Origin: Nelumbo lutea
Lineage: Eukaryota > Streptophyta > Magnoliopsida > Proteales > Nelumbonaceae
Assembly (NCBI GenBank): GCA_022828595.1
Contig: JAKGHH010000005.1
Span: forward strand, 55,609,655-55,673,654
Reading direction: 5' to 3'
Length of the DNA stretch: 64,000 nt
A program made the position numbers and the translations under genes. Position 1 is the stretch's first letter, and every line of letters begins with the position of its first letter. The notes beneath the pieces are model-generated. The model ran no database searches, was not told where the DNA came from, and saw only the letters and a program-made list of their open reading frames with translations. Below are positions 44,456 through 57,039 of the stretch, piece after piece.

Positions 44456-45622
44456 TAAGGGTGGCAATTTTTCACCCAATCCACCCAGTATCTAATCCAC
44501 CCAATCTGCCCATTTACTTGGCAGATTGTGTGGTCAACCCATCACCCAATCTACCCATTTAAATGGGTTGGGTTGGGTTGGGTTATGGATAACCATTGGG
44601 TTAACTATTACAAACATAAGTATTAATTCCTTAGTGTTTTTTTTTAATTTTCTTCATTTGAATTAAATAATTTATAACTAATGCATTAATTTTCTATTAA
44701 TTATTGACTAAATTTAGTTTTGTCTTGAATCAACACAGTTCACCCAATATAAATCCAAATCAATTTGACCCGAGTTTGGACCAGTTTAATGCGGGCCGAC
44801 TTGATCCAACATATACTGATCCAAGTTGATCCGAGTATGAAATAGACCCCCGGTGGGATGATTTTGTATCGTTTGCTTTGCCTGGTTTGGGTCATCTGGT
44901 CCAACTACTATTCACACAACCCGACCTGACCCGATACAACCCAGCCTGGGCCATCCCAAATCTGAAACAATTTTGGGCAAGATAGTTCGGTGTCCGTATG
45001 CTTTGCCCGGTATGGACAGTTTGTCTCTCCAATATCCACACAGCCCGACCCAAATCCATATCGACCCGATTTACTTACATTGATCAGCTTCGGGTCAATC
45101 GGTTTGGTCCCAAACTCATGCACAAACCTGATATGGTCCAGTTCAAGTCAATCCACCATTGATTGAACCGGTCTGGTCTGATCCAATCGGACTAATCCAG
45201 ATCTAAACGGGTCAATCACCCTTGATGTGATTAGCTTGAAGATAGTCCAATTAGATAGTTCAAGTTGGTTTGAACCTAAATGGTTTGGTCAAACCCAAAA
45301 TCCGAACAATAGTCAAATGGCTTTGCCGCTTGTGTAAAAATAACATATATGTAATGTGATTTGAACTTTCACCACTTGTGTACATAATAACCATAATTAC
45401 CATTAAGCTTTGACCAACTTATTTGTTAAAAGAGAGTTATTTTGTTTTTTAAGTCCATAAATATAAGATTAATAGGTTTGGCCAGATTGGATTGGATTAA
45501 AACGAATTTAGATTGAACCCAATCCATTTAATTTTATATAATTGAATCGTTAATGGTTGGTATATTAAATAAGTTGGGTTAAAGTTCAATCCAAACCCAA
45601 CCCAACCCGATTGCCACCGCTA
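44456..45622. mobile_element. hAT-like element, CCCAACCC-rich, copy A
   Basis: 1167 bp starting TAAGGGTGGCAATTTTTCAC and ending GATTGCCACCGCTA; the inverted ends match over about 12 bp. Flanking gacgcaaa and ggcgctga agree at 5 of 8 positions. The arms are rich in CCCAA/TTGGG words and the middle in GACC/CCGA words. Copy B at 57712-61980 is the same element in the opposite orientation: its left arm matches the complement of this right arm. Confidence 0.78.
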
Positions 45623-47475
45623 GGCGCTGACGTCTTTTTGAATGAATACTGAAGACTGAGATTTTTTTGAGAGAAAACACATTGTTGGATTGCCCCACTA
45701 GAAAAGTGGAAAGTGTAAGGTGTTCCTATACCTAATTCCGATATGAGTAGATGTAAATGCATCTTAGATGGGTTAGTGTTGATGCCCTGAGCAACCAATC
45801 AAACTGGAATCTGATATATCTTTGTATTTTCTATATAAAAAATATATGTATGTTTGTTGTATTCATACATCTATGCTTATATATATATATATATATTTCA
45901 ATAATTTTAAATTTGAATGCAGAGATTTTTTGAGTGAAAAATAAGTATGGTACTTGTGAAGCACCATAGCTTTAGCCACCATACATATTAGTCCTTACTC
46001 TCCAACCAATAATAGATTTAAAGAATGAGAACATTCTTTTGAAAAAAATAAGTGCTAACTTGAACAAGTCATGATTAGAGCTGTCAATAGGTTGGGCCTG
46101 GGTCAGATAAGGTAGAATTAGTCCCAAACCAATAAAGAATTACAGGCTCAGTCCCAAGCCAAACTCTAGCTATAGGGTCTGTAATTTTAGATCAAGAATC
46201 AAACCAAGCGATTTGGTTGGTTTTAGACCAATAAGCAACCCTATCGAGTACCAAACTAACCAATGCTCCTTCTCATCATTGCCAATAATCATTTTGAAAT
46301 GCACTACTAAATTTTAAATTCAATTTCAACTGAAAAAAAAACCACAATCAATTTCAGGCATGAAGCACAACTGCAGCTCTCTGTCATCACTACCACCTAG
46401 ATGTAGGTTGTCGTTGCTGCTGATATGTTGCTTGTGGTATCGTGCTCTTAGATACACCACATTGGTACAGAGCTGCTCTGTCAGCAGTTCACTGCTGTTG
46501 ACCTTTGCATGGATCCTAGAAGTGTTCCTAACTGTAGAGTTTTGAGGTATTGAATATATATTGCATTGGTACTGCCGCAATTGGAATACTACCTCTTCGT
46601 ATGTGCTATAGGAGCAAAAAATTGCTCCGCTAAACCTATGCACTTGGGCATTACACTCTGTCCATGTGAAATAGGTTCTTGGTCGATGGCCTTTGAATAC
46701 AACGTAAAATTTTTTCATATCAGTACCTATACAGATGTAAATATATATCTCATAAAACTTGCAAATATATCATCAATCGTACTAAAGCCAATACAACATT
46801 TTGCCAAACACTTGCTAATTAAGCTGTGACCCATATCATACATTTACAACCAAGCACCATCATATAAAGAGAATAATCGCAGTCACAAATTGTAGTGGAT
46901 TAAATCCAATGCATATAAACCTGCAATTATATCATCCATCAATCAATCAAGTTGTAACTTGTGACCCATATCATACATTTACAACCAAGCACCACCATAT
47001 AAAGAGAAATGGTACAGTCACAAATTGTAGTGGATTAAATCCAATGCATCTAAACCTGCAATTATATCATCCATCAATCAATCAACTTGCAAATTAACCT
47101 GTGACCCATATCATACATTCACAACCTATAAATAATAAGTTGCAAAAAAAAATTATATAGGATCTCAATCATTGTGTATATGTCCATACAGTATTTCAAA
47201 GCAAATATCCAATGCACCCCAATAAAAGTCAGTAACAAAATAATGCAATGGATATCTAATTAATTCAAGTGTCTATCAATGCCTAAAGAGAAGTCAATAT
47301 CCAATTTAGTATTCGGATGCAAGCTTCATATCCAGCCATGCTTTCCTCAATTGAGGCCTAAGGGCATAAAATGCTATTGCACTATTCTCAAACTAAGATA
47401 AGAAGTCTATTGCCTTAATGAGGAATTCCGAGTTTTCCCCAATGAGCTTCTCCCTTCAGCAGAGCTACCCTCTTA
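45623..47475. other. no gene recognised; contains tandem repeat and TA run
   Basis: A TA dinucleotide run lies at about 45879-45896. A hAT-like end, TAGAGCTGTCAATAGG, lies near 46077 without a partner. The tandem repeat at 46826 is described separately. Confidence 0.4.
46826..47128. repeat. tandem repeat, two units of 135-140 bp plus a partial third
   Basis: Units start GTGACCCATATCATACATTT at 46826 and 46961; a third starts at 47101 and fades after about 25 bp. Each full unit includes GTCACAAATTGTAGTGGATT and CATCCATCAATCAATCAA. Confidence 0.9.
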
Positions 47476-48150
47476 AGGTGGCCTAGCTTGTAAGTTAGAG
47501 TCACCGGCATTGTCCCCCTCATCTAACTCCTCATACACTGATTCTTGCATTGTTTGTGTATTATTTGGAGTTATTGAGGTTGCCTCCCATCTAAGTGCCT
47601 CCCTAGAAGTAAAAGCTCCAATCCCAATCACTTGATCATTATCACTGACTATTGTAGGTTGCCTCCCATCGTAGTTATGGATTGACTTCCTTCTAAACTG
47701 TTGCCTCAGGGTGTGCCTGACCATTTGTTATGAATAATTCTATCATCATCACATTACAATAAAAAAAATGCCAAGATTTATATACAAACAATACTAAATC
47801 AATCTTACCAGTATGTATTCAACCCATACTTTAGGTTCTGCATCTATTGTCTTCGTAAGGTCATTCCATGAGAAACCACTTGAGTTTAGAATGTTGAATA
47901 TAGTAGTGAAGTTTTTCTTTATTGTTTTTAATCGGTTTCGAATGTTGTTAGAGGTGCAGTCCACCCCAAATGTCAAGCTTATAGCCCTAGCAGTGGCATT
48001 ATATGCTAGGGCCTTAAAACTTTTGTCAACCTTGTTTTCGAGGTTTGCTTGCTCAATGAGGGCCTCTATTAATAGGTTGTCCATGTATGTTGTCCATGAC
48101 ATGTTAGGCTTGGCCGACCTAATGTCATATTGAGTAGGTGTAGAGTCCAT
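47476..48150 (-). pseudogene. PIF/Harbinger Myb/SANT-like DNA-binding protein, broken
   Basis: The second protein of plant Harbinger transposons, which binds DNA and helps bring the transposase to the element ends. Exon 1 (about 48150-47809) encodes the Myb/SANT-like domain: MSWTTYMDNLLIEALIEQAN, IRNRLKTIKKNFTTIFNILN and a tail ending AEPKVWVEY, then donor GTAAGATT. Exon 2 begins after an AG near 47725 (AHPEA, then QFRRKSIHNYD in another frame) and ends with an acidic tail (VYEELDEGDNAGDS) at 47476. The indel between AHPEA and QFRRK breaks the frame. It lies downstream of the transposase on the same strand. Confidence 0.75.
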
Positions 48151-48360
48151 TGCTGGTTCAAATAAAGAAATCATAGTGCAATTAGTCATTTCATACATGT
48201 AATACAACATGACATGCTTTCACACAATTACATGCATGGTACCAAATACAATACACATAACAATTTCAATAACATAAGCTACTAAATCCACCAACACGTA
48301 TGCTAAATATTAAAATGTTTAACATCCGCACAAGAGTAGAGGACGGTTAAAAATACAAGT

Positions 48361-49821
48361 TCAGAGCAATATCCCATATAATAAAAACAAACAACTAAAA
48401 TTAATTTCGGTCCTAGACCGAGATACTTGGTAATCTGCCCACATTTGGTTCGCTATCTCCTCCCTGAGTCGGTTCCCTTCTCTAGATTGCTCATTTCTAC
48501 TAATGTGTTGGAAATGTTGAGCTGTTTGGGTATCCATCCCATCATCCAACTCATTTCCATCATTTGCATCCAAGTCTGCATCTCCTCCATCCCGGTCATA
48601 CTTAGACATGATCCAATCATATGGATTCACTCCCATGACATGGTTATGTAATATGCAACAAGCAGATACTATCCTCAATTGAGTTTTGAATGAATAATGT
48701 TGTTCAGAAACCAAAATCGGGAAATGTTTCATAAGGACATCGAAGATTCGTTCAACTGCATTCCTAAGTGATGCATGATAGAGGTTGAACAATTCTTTTG
48801 GATTCTCGGATTGATGTGTTTCCCAATCCTTCAGATGGTATCTTATGTTACGGTATGACGTTAAAAAAATAATGTCTTTAAAACAAACCCAGCATCCGCA
48901 AGATAATATTTACCTAATTAAATATATAAAGAACAAGATTAGAAACAAACCCCCACATCTACTTGTGCAACACCCATATGGCCTACATGACTTTGTATTA
49001 ATACCTCCAGGAATATATAGTTTACGCTTTCTTGTTAGTGCATTAGTTAACATGCAGGGATTTGATGCAACACCTTCCCATCCAAGTAATACATACGTGA
49101 AACACAGGTCGAATGAACATGCAACAAGAATATTTTGTATTGGGTAACCTTTACGACCACAAAATCAAGCTACATCTGTAGTAGGAACCTTTACAGGCAT
49201 ATGTGTGCTGTCAATTGCCCCAACACAATCCTGTGAAGCATTTCATTTTGATAGTGTATTTAAATTTTTAATGCCTAAATAATAGTGTGGATAGTTCATA
49301 TGTAAGCATTTCATTTTGATGTGTTTTTTACCTTAAAGTATGGCCAAAAGTCAACTTAGTTTCTAATCTCAGGAGGTACTACTACACCATTTGGTTGGAT
49401 TGAATACCTATCTTCTAGACTTAAAACTACATCTAGTACTAAGTTGAAGTGACGACTCACAGTCTCTCCAGACCTATTGAAATGGAATCCCATCATTCTA
49501 TTCCTAACATTGTGTGCTAATATGTGTAGGAATCTAGCAACTTGTTCCTCCATGGTACTTCATAAAGTGTCATTCAATCGGCCTGGTTTCTCGAAGAATT
49601 TTGCAAAGCCTATAAAATGATTCCTTCCCCATTCTTAACTGATTATAACAATCAACTAGTCTTCCCCTATATAGTCGATCCAATAAATCTTGTCTTTCTA
49701 AATCTCGATTGACAGATGGCTCCCTATCCACGTAGTCCATCCATTCTTGTAGAATGGTAAATGTCAATGTAGTTGCAGTGGTTGCAGCACTGACCACTGC
49801 AATCAAAAGTTCTTTGTCCAT
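48361..49821 (-). pseudogene. PIF/Harbinger transposase (HARBI1-like), broken
   Basis: DDE-superfamily nuclease that cuts at element ends. The N-terminal part (49821-49570) has LLDRLYRGRLVDCYNQLRMG and FYRLCKILRE; the next frame (49553-49356) has VSRHFNLVLDVVLSLEDRY, then WPYFK and a 101-bp GT-AG intron at 49231-49331. The catalytic region follows: CVGAIDSTHMPV (first Asp), RKGYPIQNILVACSFDL, YYLADAGF (second Asp, near 48890) and FNLYHASLRNAVERIFDVLM (Glu), then a C-terminal tail to 48361. All three catalytic residues remain, but stops (after EIRN and DVA) and frameshifts near 49560 and 48790-48960 inactivate it. Confidence 0.85.
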
Positions 49822-52800
49822 CTATCAAAGCAAAATATGTGTGAAAAAAGGTTAAAAGTAGGATTCCTCAAATCAATTTAAATCAATGGAGGGATTAAAA
49901 AATGATGATTTCTTTTTATTATCAGACGAATACCCATGACAATGAAAATTCTAAGCCAAATAAATATTTAAAATAAATATAGTTATCATCCAAAATATAG
50001 ATATCTTTATAGACACTCGGGTTAGATATCTGTAGTTCATTTTGATTTAGGTTATTTGTGAGGGAGACATTTGGGTTAGAGTAGTTTGGTTGGAAGTGTC
50101 TTAAGGGGGTTAGAGTAGTTTGGTTGGTTAAAACAGTCGGCTATCATTAAAAAGAAAGATGTAAAGCAGTCGGTTCATGATTGGGCACATGTACATCCCT
50201 TCTTTAAATCACACCAATCTTATGTTTCTATCTTTTTTTTTTTCTCTTATTTGTGTGTTTGATATAAATATTCTATACCCAACTTTAGGATATGTATTGT
50301 GTTTGGGGTAATTCTTATATTGATTTCACTTCTCTTACTAACTAAAGAAATGCACTATAGATTGGGAACTCAACAAATCATTCTATGGTCTTTATGCTTC
50401 TAAACATTTTGCTTTATTTTCTTTGTGAGGTTTATCTTAGGATGGTTGATGTCTTGTTATATTAAAAAAATAGCTTGAATGTTTTTTACAGTTCAGCCAA
50501 TCATTCACCATGATAGTTTTAGAAGATAGCTTCAAGCAATGCTTTTTTTTTTTTTATAATTGACAGCTTCAAGCACTGTTGCTCTTCATGCAGTCAATGA
50601 GACATATGAATGAATTTATTTTTTTAATTTATTTCAGCCTGTGTAATGGTGATAAGTTGTCTATAAACTAGATTTAGATCTGGATGCTGGAGAAAAAGAA
50701 ATCCATTCCTTGATGGATGGAAGTGATAATCTATGCTTCTTATTAAGATTTCATGTTGATGTGCTTATGCTGTCCTTAGAAAATATTTCCTCTCATGCTG
50801 GTATTGTTTCCCTATCAATGAGTTATCAAGGTATTTATTGAACGAAGCAAATGCTATGAAGGCTAGGGAACAAAGTTTCTATATTATATCCCTTACTAGG
50901 GCTATCAATGAGCCAGACATACCCAACAAAGCCAAAGAGAACCAACCCAATGATATAGGCTTTGGGTATTAGCATATTAAAAAGATGTCCCTGGTCTAAT
51001 ACCTATTTTTCACATGGTATTAGCATATTTAAATCCTTTCAGAGATTTAAATCTGCATTTAAAAAGAGAAAACATGTAACCATTTTGAAAGAGTGAATTC
51101 ATGAATTTTGTGAATATCTACGCTATCAAGGAGCATTTTTTTTTTCTGACCTGCAGCTTTCAAATAGAAATCACTAGATTCTTTAAAGAAAATGTATAAC
51201 AGCTACCACAAATCAATAACCTAGAGCAATAACCATATTAAGAAATGAAAATGTAATGTCATGCATAAACATATAGCATATATGGAACTTTTATGCTACA
51301 CCACATAGGTAGGACTAATGCATGGGCAATTAGAAGATATATAATATGAATACATAACAAACTATTTTAGACAAGATAAACATGCTATTCCATACGTTTG
51401 TGAACATAAACCATAAATAAGAAGAATATTTGAAGTACAAGTAGTAGATTTTTCATGGGTATTTGAACCTGACATGTTTCATCAAGGGTAGTTTGACTTT
51501 AACTTTAGACACATCTGTGTAGCATGGCAGTTTTGCAGAAGGACTTACCGATGGTTCTCCTCTAAGCCATTCCATAACCTTTCTCTACATCATTCTAAAA
51601 AGTTGAACATGATTCTAGAAATGGAAAAAAAAAAGAGAATATTCTAGTAACATAAAAGGAAAAACACCACATGCATTTGAGGCCTACACTACAACTTGAG
51701 CAGAACATATATGGGAAAAAAACTGTCATAACATGATGGCAAAATCAGACCTATGACAGTTTTCCCAGGCTTATCTAATTCCTGTAGTTGGAATCTTTGT
51801 AAAAATCTAGTCCCATTGTTCCATTTATAACATTTTTAGTATACTTTAATATTGAATATTGTCCATATAACTACAACAAAATGGTATGGGCATAGTGAGG
51901 AGTAGCTTTGTTGTCTTTGTAACACTTTTGTCAGAAGACGATTGAGGGAACTTCTTGCCGTAGGTGGTGGTATCTTTTATTTTTTCTTTGGGTTTAGATT
52001 TTTATAGTGCTCTTTGTTGTACTTTATTTGGAAGGATATGTCATTACCTTTTACTCTATTTTCTTTTCTATGATTCATTATAACCTGATACTGTTCCTCT
52101 TTTTCCATTTTAATATAATTTTTCTTTATTATCAAAAAAATTAACCACAATGAAATGCACTAAGCTTGATTATTCAAAAAAAAAAAAAAAACAACAACAA
52201 AGCTTGACCCATTTGTCATTCTTTAGTTGGGCTTGGCCCATTTGTATGTAAAGCTTGATTCAAGAAACTGTTGATAAATACAAAGCATGAAACAAAAAAT
52301 GAAAACAAAAAACACAGATCTAGAAAACACAATAGATCTAACAACAACCCCTTGGGTTGCCTGACATAACCTGAAACACAACAAAAATGAAAAAAAAAAA
52401 GATATGATTAGTTTGAGGATTACCAGATCTAACGACAACTCTGAAACAGAATGCAGATTGAGAAGATGACGAATGTATTTGAGAACAAATCTACAACAAA
52501 CCTAGAAAAAACACAGATCTAGAAAACACAATAGATCTAGAAATGTGTAGATACCAGATGATAGATTTGGTCGGTGAGAAGATGGTTGGACGACGGCTGA
52601 GAAGAAGATGAACGAAAACCTCATGGGGAGCTCATTCATGAAAATAGGTAAAAATGGTACATAAACGAACAAAAATCATGAGAAGAACCCGAATATGAGC
52701 TTACCTCCAAGAAAGATCACTGGTGATCCCGTCGATGAGGAGATGGTTGGACGACGGCTAAGAAGAAGACGACGCTGAGAAGAAGATGGTTGCCTCCCTT

Positions 52801-52980
52801 CGATAAAATTTTCGCACTTCTTTCTTTTCGCAGTGGGGTCGCACCTATTTGGTGAGACCGCACATCCTAAAAAATGAGAACCCTGTTCTTATCACATTTT
52901 AGTAGTTCGCTCAATACAAACGTGGGAAAGAATATTCCTATTTTCCCATCCCAATTGCACAAACCAAACGGACCATAAGG
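49822..52980. other. probable 5' region of the Harbinger element; no gene
   Basis: AT-rich. TTGCACAAACCAAACGGACC (52956-52975) looks like a Tourist/Harbinger terminal repeat (GGTCCGTTTGGTTTG read outward) and could be the right end of the element, but no left partner was found. Internal direct repeats: GGGTTAGAGTAGTTTGGTTG twice (50075, 50109); AGATCTAGAAAACACAATAG twice (near 52316 and 52516); AGATGGTTGGACGACGGCT twice (near 52580 and 52742). Confidence 0.35.
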
Positions 52981-53635
52981 GAAGAGAGTTTACCTGAAGC
53001 ATGGAAACTTAGAGCCGACAGTCGATTAGTGGCATGACCTTTTGGACATTTATATATATGGTGGAATCAATCCCCACCCGATAATAACTGAAACAAAAAA
53101 GAAGAACTGAACTGATCTACCGGTCTAAATCCTAGAACCAAAACCTGTAAATTTGGTTCAGGTTCAGTCCTTTTGGGTCCACCGGGTCAGACTCAACCTA
53201 TTGACAGCCCTAAACATGGTACAACCCAGCCCTAAGTTATGATATTGGGGGTTGAACAACTCAGTTTGGATTAGGATTGACTCAACCCGATCCATTATAG
53301 CCCAATTTGCAACCTAACAATAATATGTTATTTGACTTCAACAATCAAGCCCAACCTCATGTCCCTGTCAGCTAATAGACCAATAAATTAGCTTAAACCA
53401 TGTCAAGATGGAAAAACCAAGATGTGTTCTGCTGGAATTGATGGTTAACTATCTCAACAGTTAAAGGCTTAAAGCCAACCCTAACCCCCACCCAATTGAA
53501 ATCGTTCTGGGTCTCCAACCTATAAACTCTTCCCACAAGATGCTCCTGCTGTGAATTGGAATCTGAGCTATATTCAAAAAATTCCTCCCCCTCTAAGTTC
53601 ATTTAAATCATACATCCAAATTGGTACTTTTAATT
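52981..53635. other. no gene recognised
   Basis: Contains an isolated hAT-type right end, CCTATTGACAGCCCTAA, near 53210 preceded by GGTTCAGG/GGGTCC words. A 69-codon minus-strand frame (53393-53602) matches no family I know. Confidence 0.35.
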
Positions 53636-53643
53636 GTTCTACT

Positions 53644-53842
53644 CATGGTTTTCAAAACTGGACTGGAAAAACCAGGACTTGACCAGTTTGAACGGTTGAT
53701 TTTGGTCAGTAAATCGCTGAACCGGTCGATTAATCGTTTGAACGGTTTCGACCGTTTTTCAATTTTTTATTTTTTTGTCAGAATGAGCCGATTGTTCGAA
53801 CCAATAACCAGACCCCTGACCGATTCGGTTTTAAAAACCATG
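53644..53842. mobile_element. hAT-like element, GGTC/GACC family, perfect 8-bp TSD
   Basis: 199 bp, the smallest copy. It starts CATGGTTTTCAAAACTGG and ends CGGTTTTAAAAACCATG, with inverted ends of about 17 bp. Flanked by gttctact (53636-53643 and 53843-53850). The body includes TTGATTTTGGTCAGTAAATC, AACCGGTCG and GACCGATTCGG. Confidence 0.88.
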
Positions 53843-53850
53843 GTTCTACT

Positions 53851-54611
53851 TCTACATGATGTTTTGTGTGTCCATTGCATTTTACCCATTAGAAATTTAG
53901 GAAAAATGTTGCAAGTACAAAATGCAATTGAGCAATTATTTATTGTGTTTGCCAAATAGAAACATAACAATGAAACTGTCAAAGTGAATTTCACATAAGC
54001 CAAGACAAGAAGTACAAAACTTTTGAACCTGATCAGCCTACCAAACAAGTTGTAAGCATAATCACTTATGTGGCACTGAGGTATCTCTGAAACTAAGGGT
54101 GCAAGTTGGGTTGGCCTGAGCTAATAGTCTATACTGTTTTGGTCTCAGGATTTAGATTGGGTCTATTGAGATTTTGACAAAATCCCAACCCTAACCTGCA
54201 AAGGTGCAATCACAACACCATGATACTAAAGGTCCGCCTAGTCATGAGTGTATTTCTAAGGACTAAGAATGTGAAACTTTATAAATTACCTTTTGTCTGA
54301 TACAATTTGTCTAAACTAATCATCATGTGCTATCACATAGTGAATAGATTCCACGAACACCACACATGATTTTATCCATCCGATATTCCTTTATAGGACA
54401 TGTTCACAGGCCGGGCTTTGAACTTGGTCCATGAACATTTTAAACTATTTCAGAACGAGTTCATTTAAACTTTGGCAAAAGTTAAACCCAAGCCCAGCCC
54501 AACTCATGAACAGGTTTAATGCAACACATTAATAACTCAATAGCGGGACTTGATTCCACATATCTGCTAGGACTACACAGCTAATGTACCAACTGAGCCA
54601 ACCCTGAGGTT
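53851..54611. other. no gene recognised
   Basis: AT-rich. A possible hAT left end, TAAGGGTGCAAGTTGGGTTG, lies near 54096 without a matching right end. Confidence 0.35.
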
Positions 54612-55100
54612 GGTAAAATTTGTGCACTCTATCAATGAAGCTGTAGCGTTTGGCTTATGACCTAGTAATTGGATTGGATTTCGACTAGAATAGATCCAAA
54701 TGATGAGACCTGATTATAGCCCTATTTCACAGTTGTTTCTTCTGAATTTTACCAGATTACAAAGACCGGTTTCATTAGATTATTCATTTTAATTTCCGTT
54801 TCATTAAATCTTTGACATATGAAAAAACGAAAACAAGGTCATTCTTTTCCAATGGTGCCAATTGATGATGTCAAAGGAGAAATCTCCCTCCGTGGATAAA
54901 CAATGAAGAATGTACATTAAATATCATCAGGACTGAGAAATTTCCAAGAAACAATGAGAAAAATCTGATATTTCCACACCTTATTGGCATGTAGTTGATT
55001 TGATTGAAGACTAATTGGCATGTAGTTGAAGACATTTAATTGTTGGTTTGGTTGCCGGAAGTCATTTAATTAGCAACATGATTCAGCAAGCAAACTGGAT
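54612..55100. repeat. diverged segmental duplication, copy 2
   Basis: Counterpart of 42190-42905 in the same orientation, about 12.4 kb away. Shared blocks include ATCAATGAAGCTGTAGC, GATTATAGCCCTATTT, TTACAAAGACC and GAAACAATGA. It lies just upstream of the LRR pseudogene. Confidence 0.7.
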
Positions 55101-56002
55101 AACTGTGGACCGGGTATGAGCATTAGAGTATGTAGTGGTCATCTTGGATTTATACCCTTTGACCCCAGGTTGGATTATGCCACATGGTATGGTACTTTGC
55201 TTTACATCCTGCAATTAATCCTACTTAATTTGTATGTCTTTAAAGCTGTGTTTGGTTTAAAGGAAAAGGTAGGAAAACTAATACAAGATTTGTAAAGGTT
55301 TTTTTACATTTTTCTTCATTTTCCTTCGAAGCAAACATAGCCTAAATGTTTTTAATTCCTTATTCTTTGAAATAATATTACTTGCATGGATCACAATCAT
55401 TCGGCCCATTCCATATTCTTCCTAGCTACTTCAAATTAATTTCAAACATTAATGCTTATGTATACATGAAGACAATGCTTAAATTAATTAGTATTAATAT
55501 ATATATTGACTTGCACAGCATTATGTCAATTGCGCAACCTTAAGACATTGAACCTGAGTTGGACTTATCATTCAATCAACGTAATATTTCCTCCTCACTG
55601 TTAACAAGTAAGTAATTGTTGAATTTGTATGTTGTCCAACTACTCGTCTCCTGCCAGTTGCCATTGAAAAAGAAAAAGTAACATATATATTGTCTCCCAT
55701 AATGATTATGCAATGAGAAAGAGAGAGAATAGTTGATTTATTTTTACAAGTTCAAATCAGCCCCACAATATTGTTTCCCATAACATCCCACAACACATTC
55801 CCGACCATATAATGGGAATATTTCTCAATAATGATATTATCATTTATAATATTATCGTCCGGAGATATTCCTGATACACGGCAGAGTGATGCGGAACGTT
55901 GTAGGGGCTGATTTGCTCTCTGTTTTTGCATGGTGCTGTCTAATTAGCAATCTGTGGAGCCAAGAATCTCTCGCTGGATCTAAGTTTAAATACTCTTAAC
56001 GG
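55101..56002. other. upstream region of the LRR pseudogene
   Basis: AT-rich non-coding sequence that may contain the former promoter. No clear core promoter motif was singled out. Confidence 0.35.
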
Positions 56003-57039
56003 ATGACAGCCTACCGCCGTGCCTTTTGGACAAAAATACTAGCTCTTCTTTAATAAATCAAATTAGACTCGAAGCCACCAATCTCCTAGGCTTGCCAGGT
56101 GTCCTGCATGGTATGTACATGCAGAAATTAATCAAGGGGATTAAAAACATGAAAAAATCATTGATGATTGATGACAGTAATTGTTTTTCCATGTATTTTT
56201 ATTATTACTTAATTACCAATTAACTGTTAAATTAAATCATCTCTTAATTATTTATCATTCATCTTAATTTGTTTATAATTAACATCGTTAATTATAATGT
56301 ATATATGCATGCAGCTCTTTGCAAAGCCACCAATCTCAAACATTTGGACCTATCCTACACCCATCTTGGTCATAATAGTGGAAGTACTCTATTACCAGCG
56401 GGGTGCCCATTATTCCGTAATCTGGAATCATTTGATTTATCACACAATAGTATCAATGGTTCATCAAATGCCTTAAAAGGTATGAAAATATTATTAATTA
56501 TTTAAAAGGGATATTCATTAATCTTCATCTAAATCTATACCTTTATAATTTATTTATTTATTTATTTAACCAAAAAATATTTCTTTATTTATAATGTCGA
56601 TGGATTCATGCATTGGGCTTGAGCTTTATTGGGATATATAACACAATTTGCCTTATATTGCAGAACCATTATGCCAAGCAACTAATCTCAAAGAATTGGA
56701 CCTGTCTTACAACAATTTGGGTGATGATGATACTGGAAGTAGTGGAGCCGCATTACTGTGTCTACGTAATTTGACTTCATTGGAAAGGCTTCATGTTTCA
56801 GACAACAATCTTAAAGGGTCGTCAGCATTTGTTAAGGGTATAGCACATGAACAATCAATACATATACCGTCTTTATATTCGATCTGAATTACAAATAAAT
56901 TCACATGCACACTAGCTAATTAATATAAATTAATTTAAACTAATTATTGCGCGCTATTTGCATATGTACATATATGGTATCAGCAGTATGCCAAATCAGC
57001 AATCTTAGAGAATTGGACCTTGGATACAACAATCTGGGT

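Noticed and set aside
46077..46260. Possible hAT end TAGAGCTGTCAATAGG with GGGCC-rich words
   Set aside because: No partner end or matching flanks; probably a fragment, but its limits cannot be supported.
50896..53215. Pairing of TAGGGCTATCAATGAGCC (50.9 kb) with CCTATTGACAGCCCTA (53.2 kb) as one element
   Set aside because: Flanking octamers do not match and the interior does not suggest one unit.
53393..53602. 69-codon minus-strand frame
   Set aside because: No recognised domain, no splice context, and it lies between transposon fragments.
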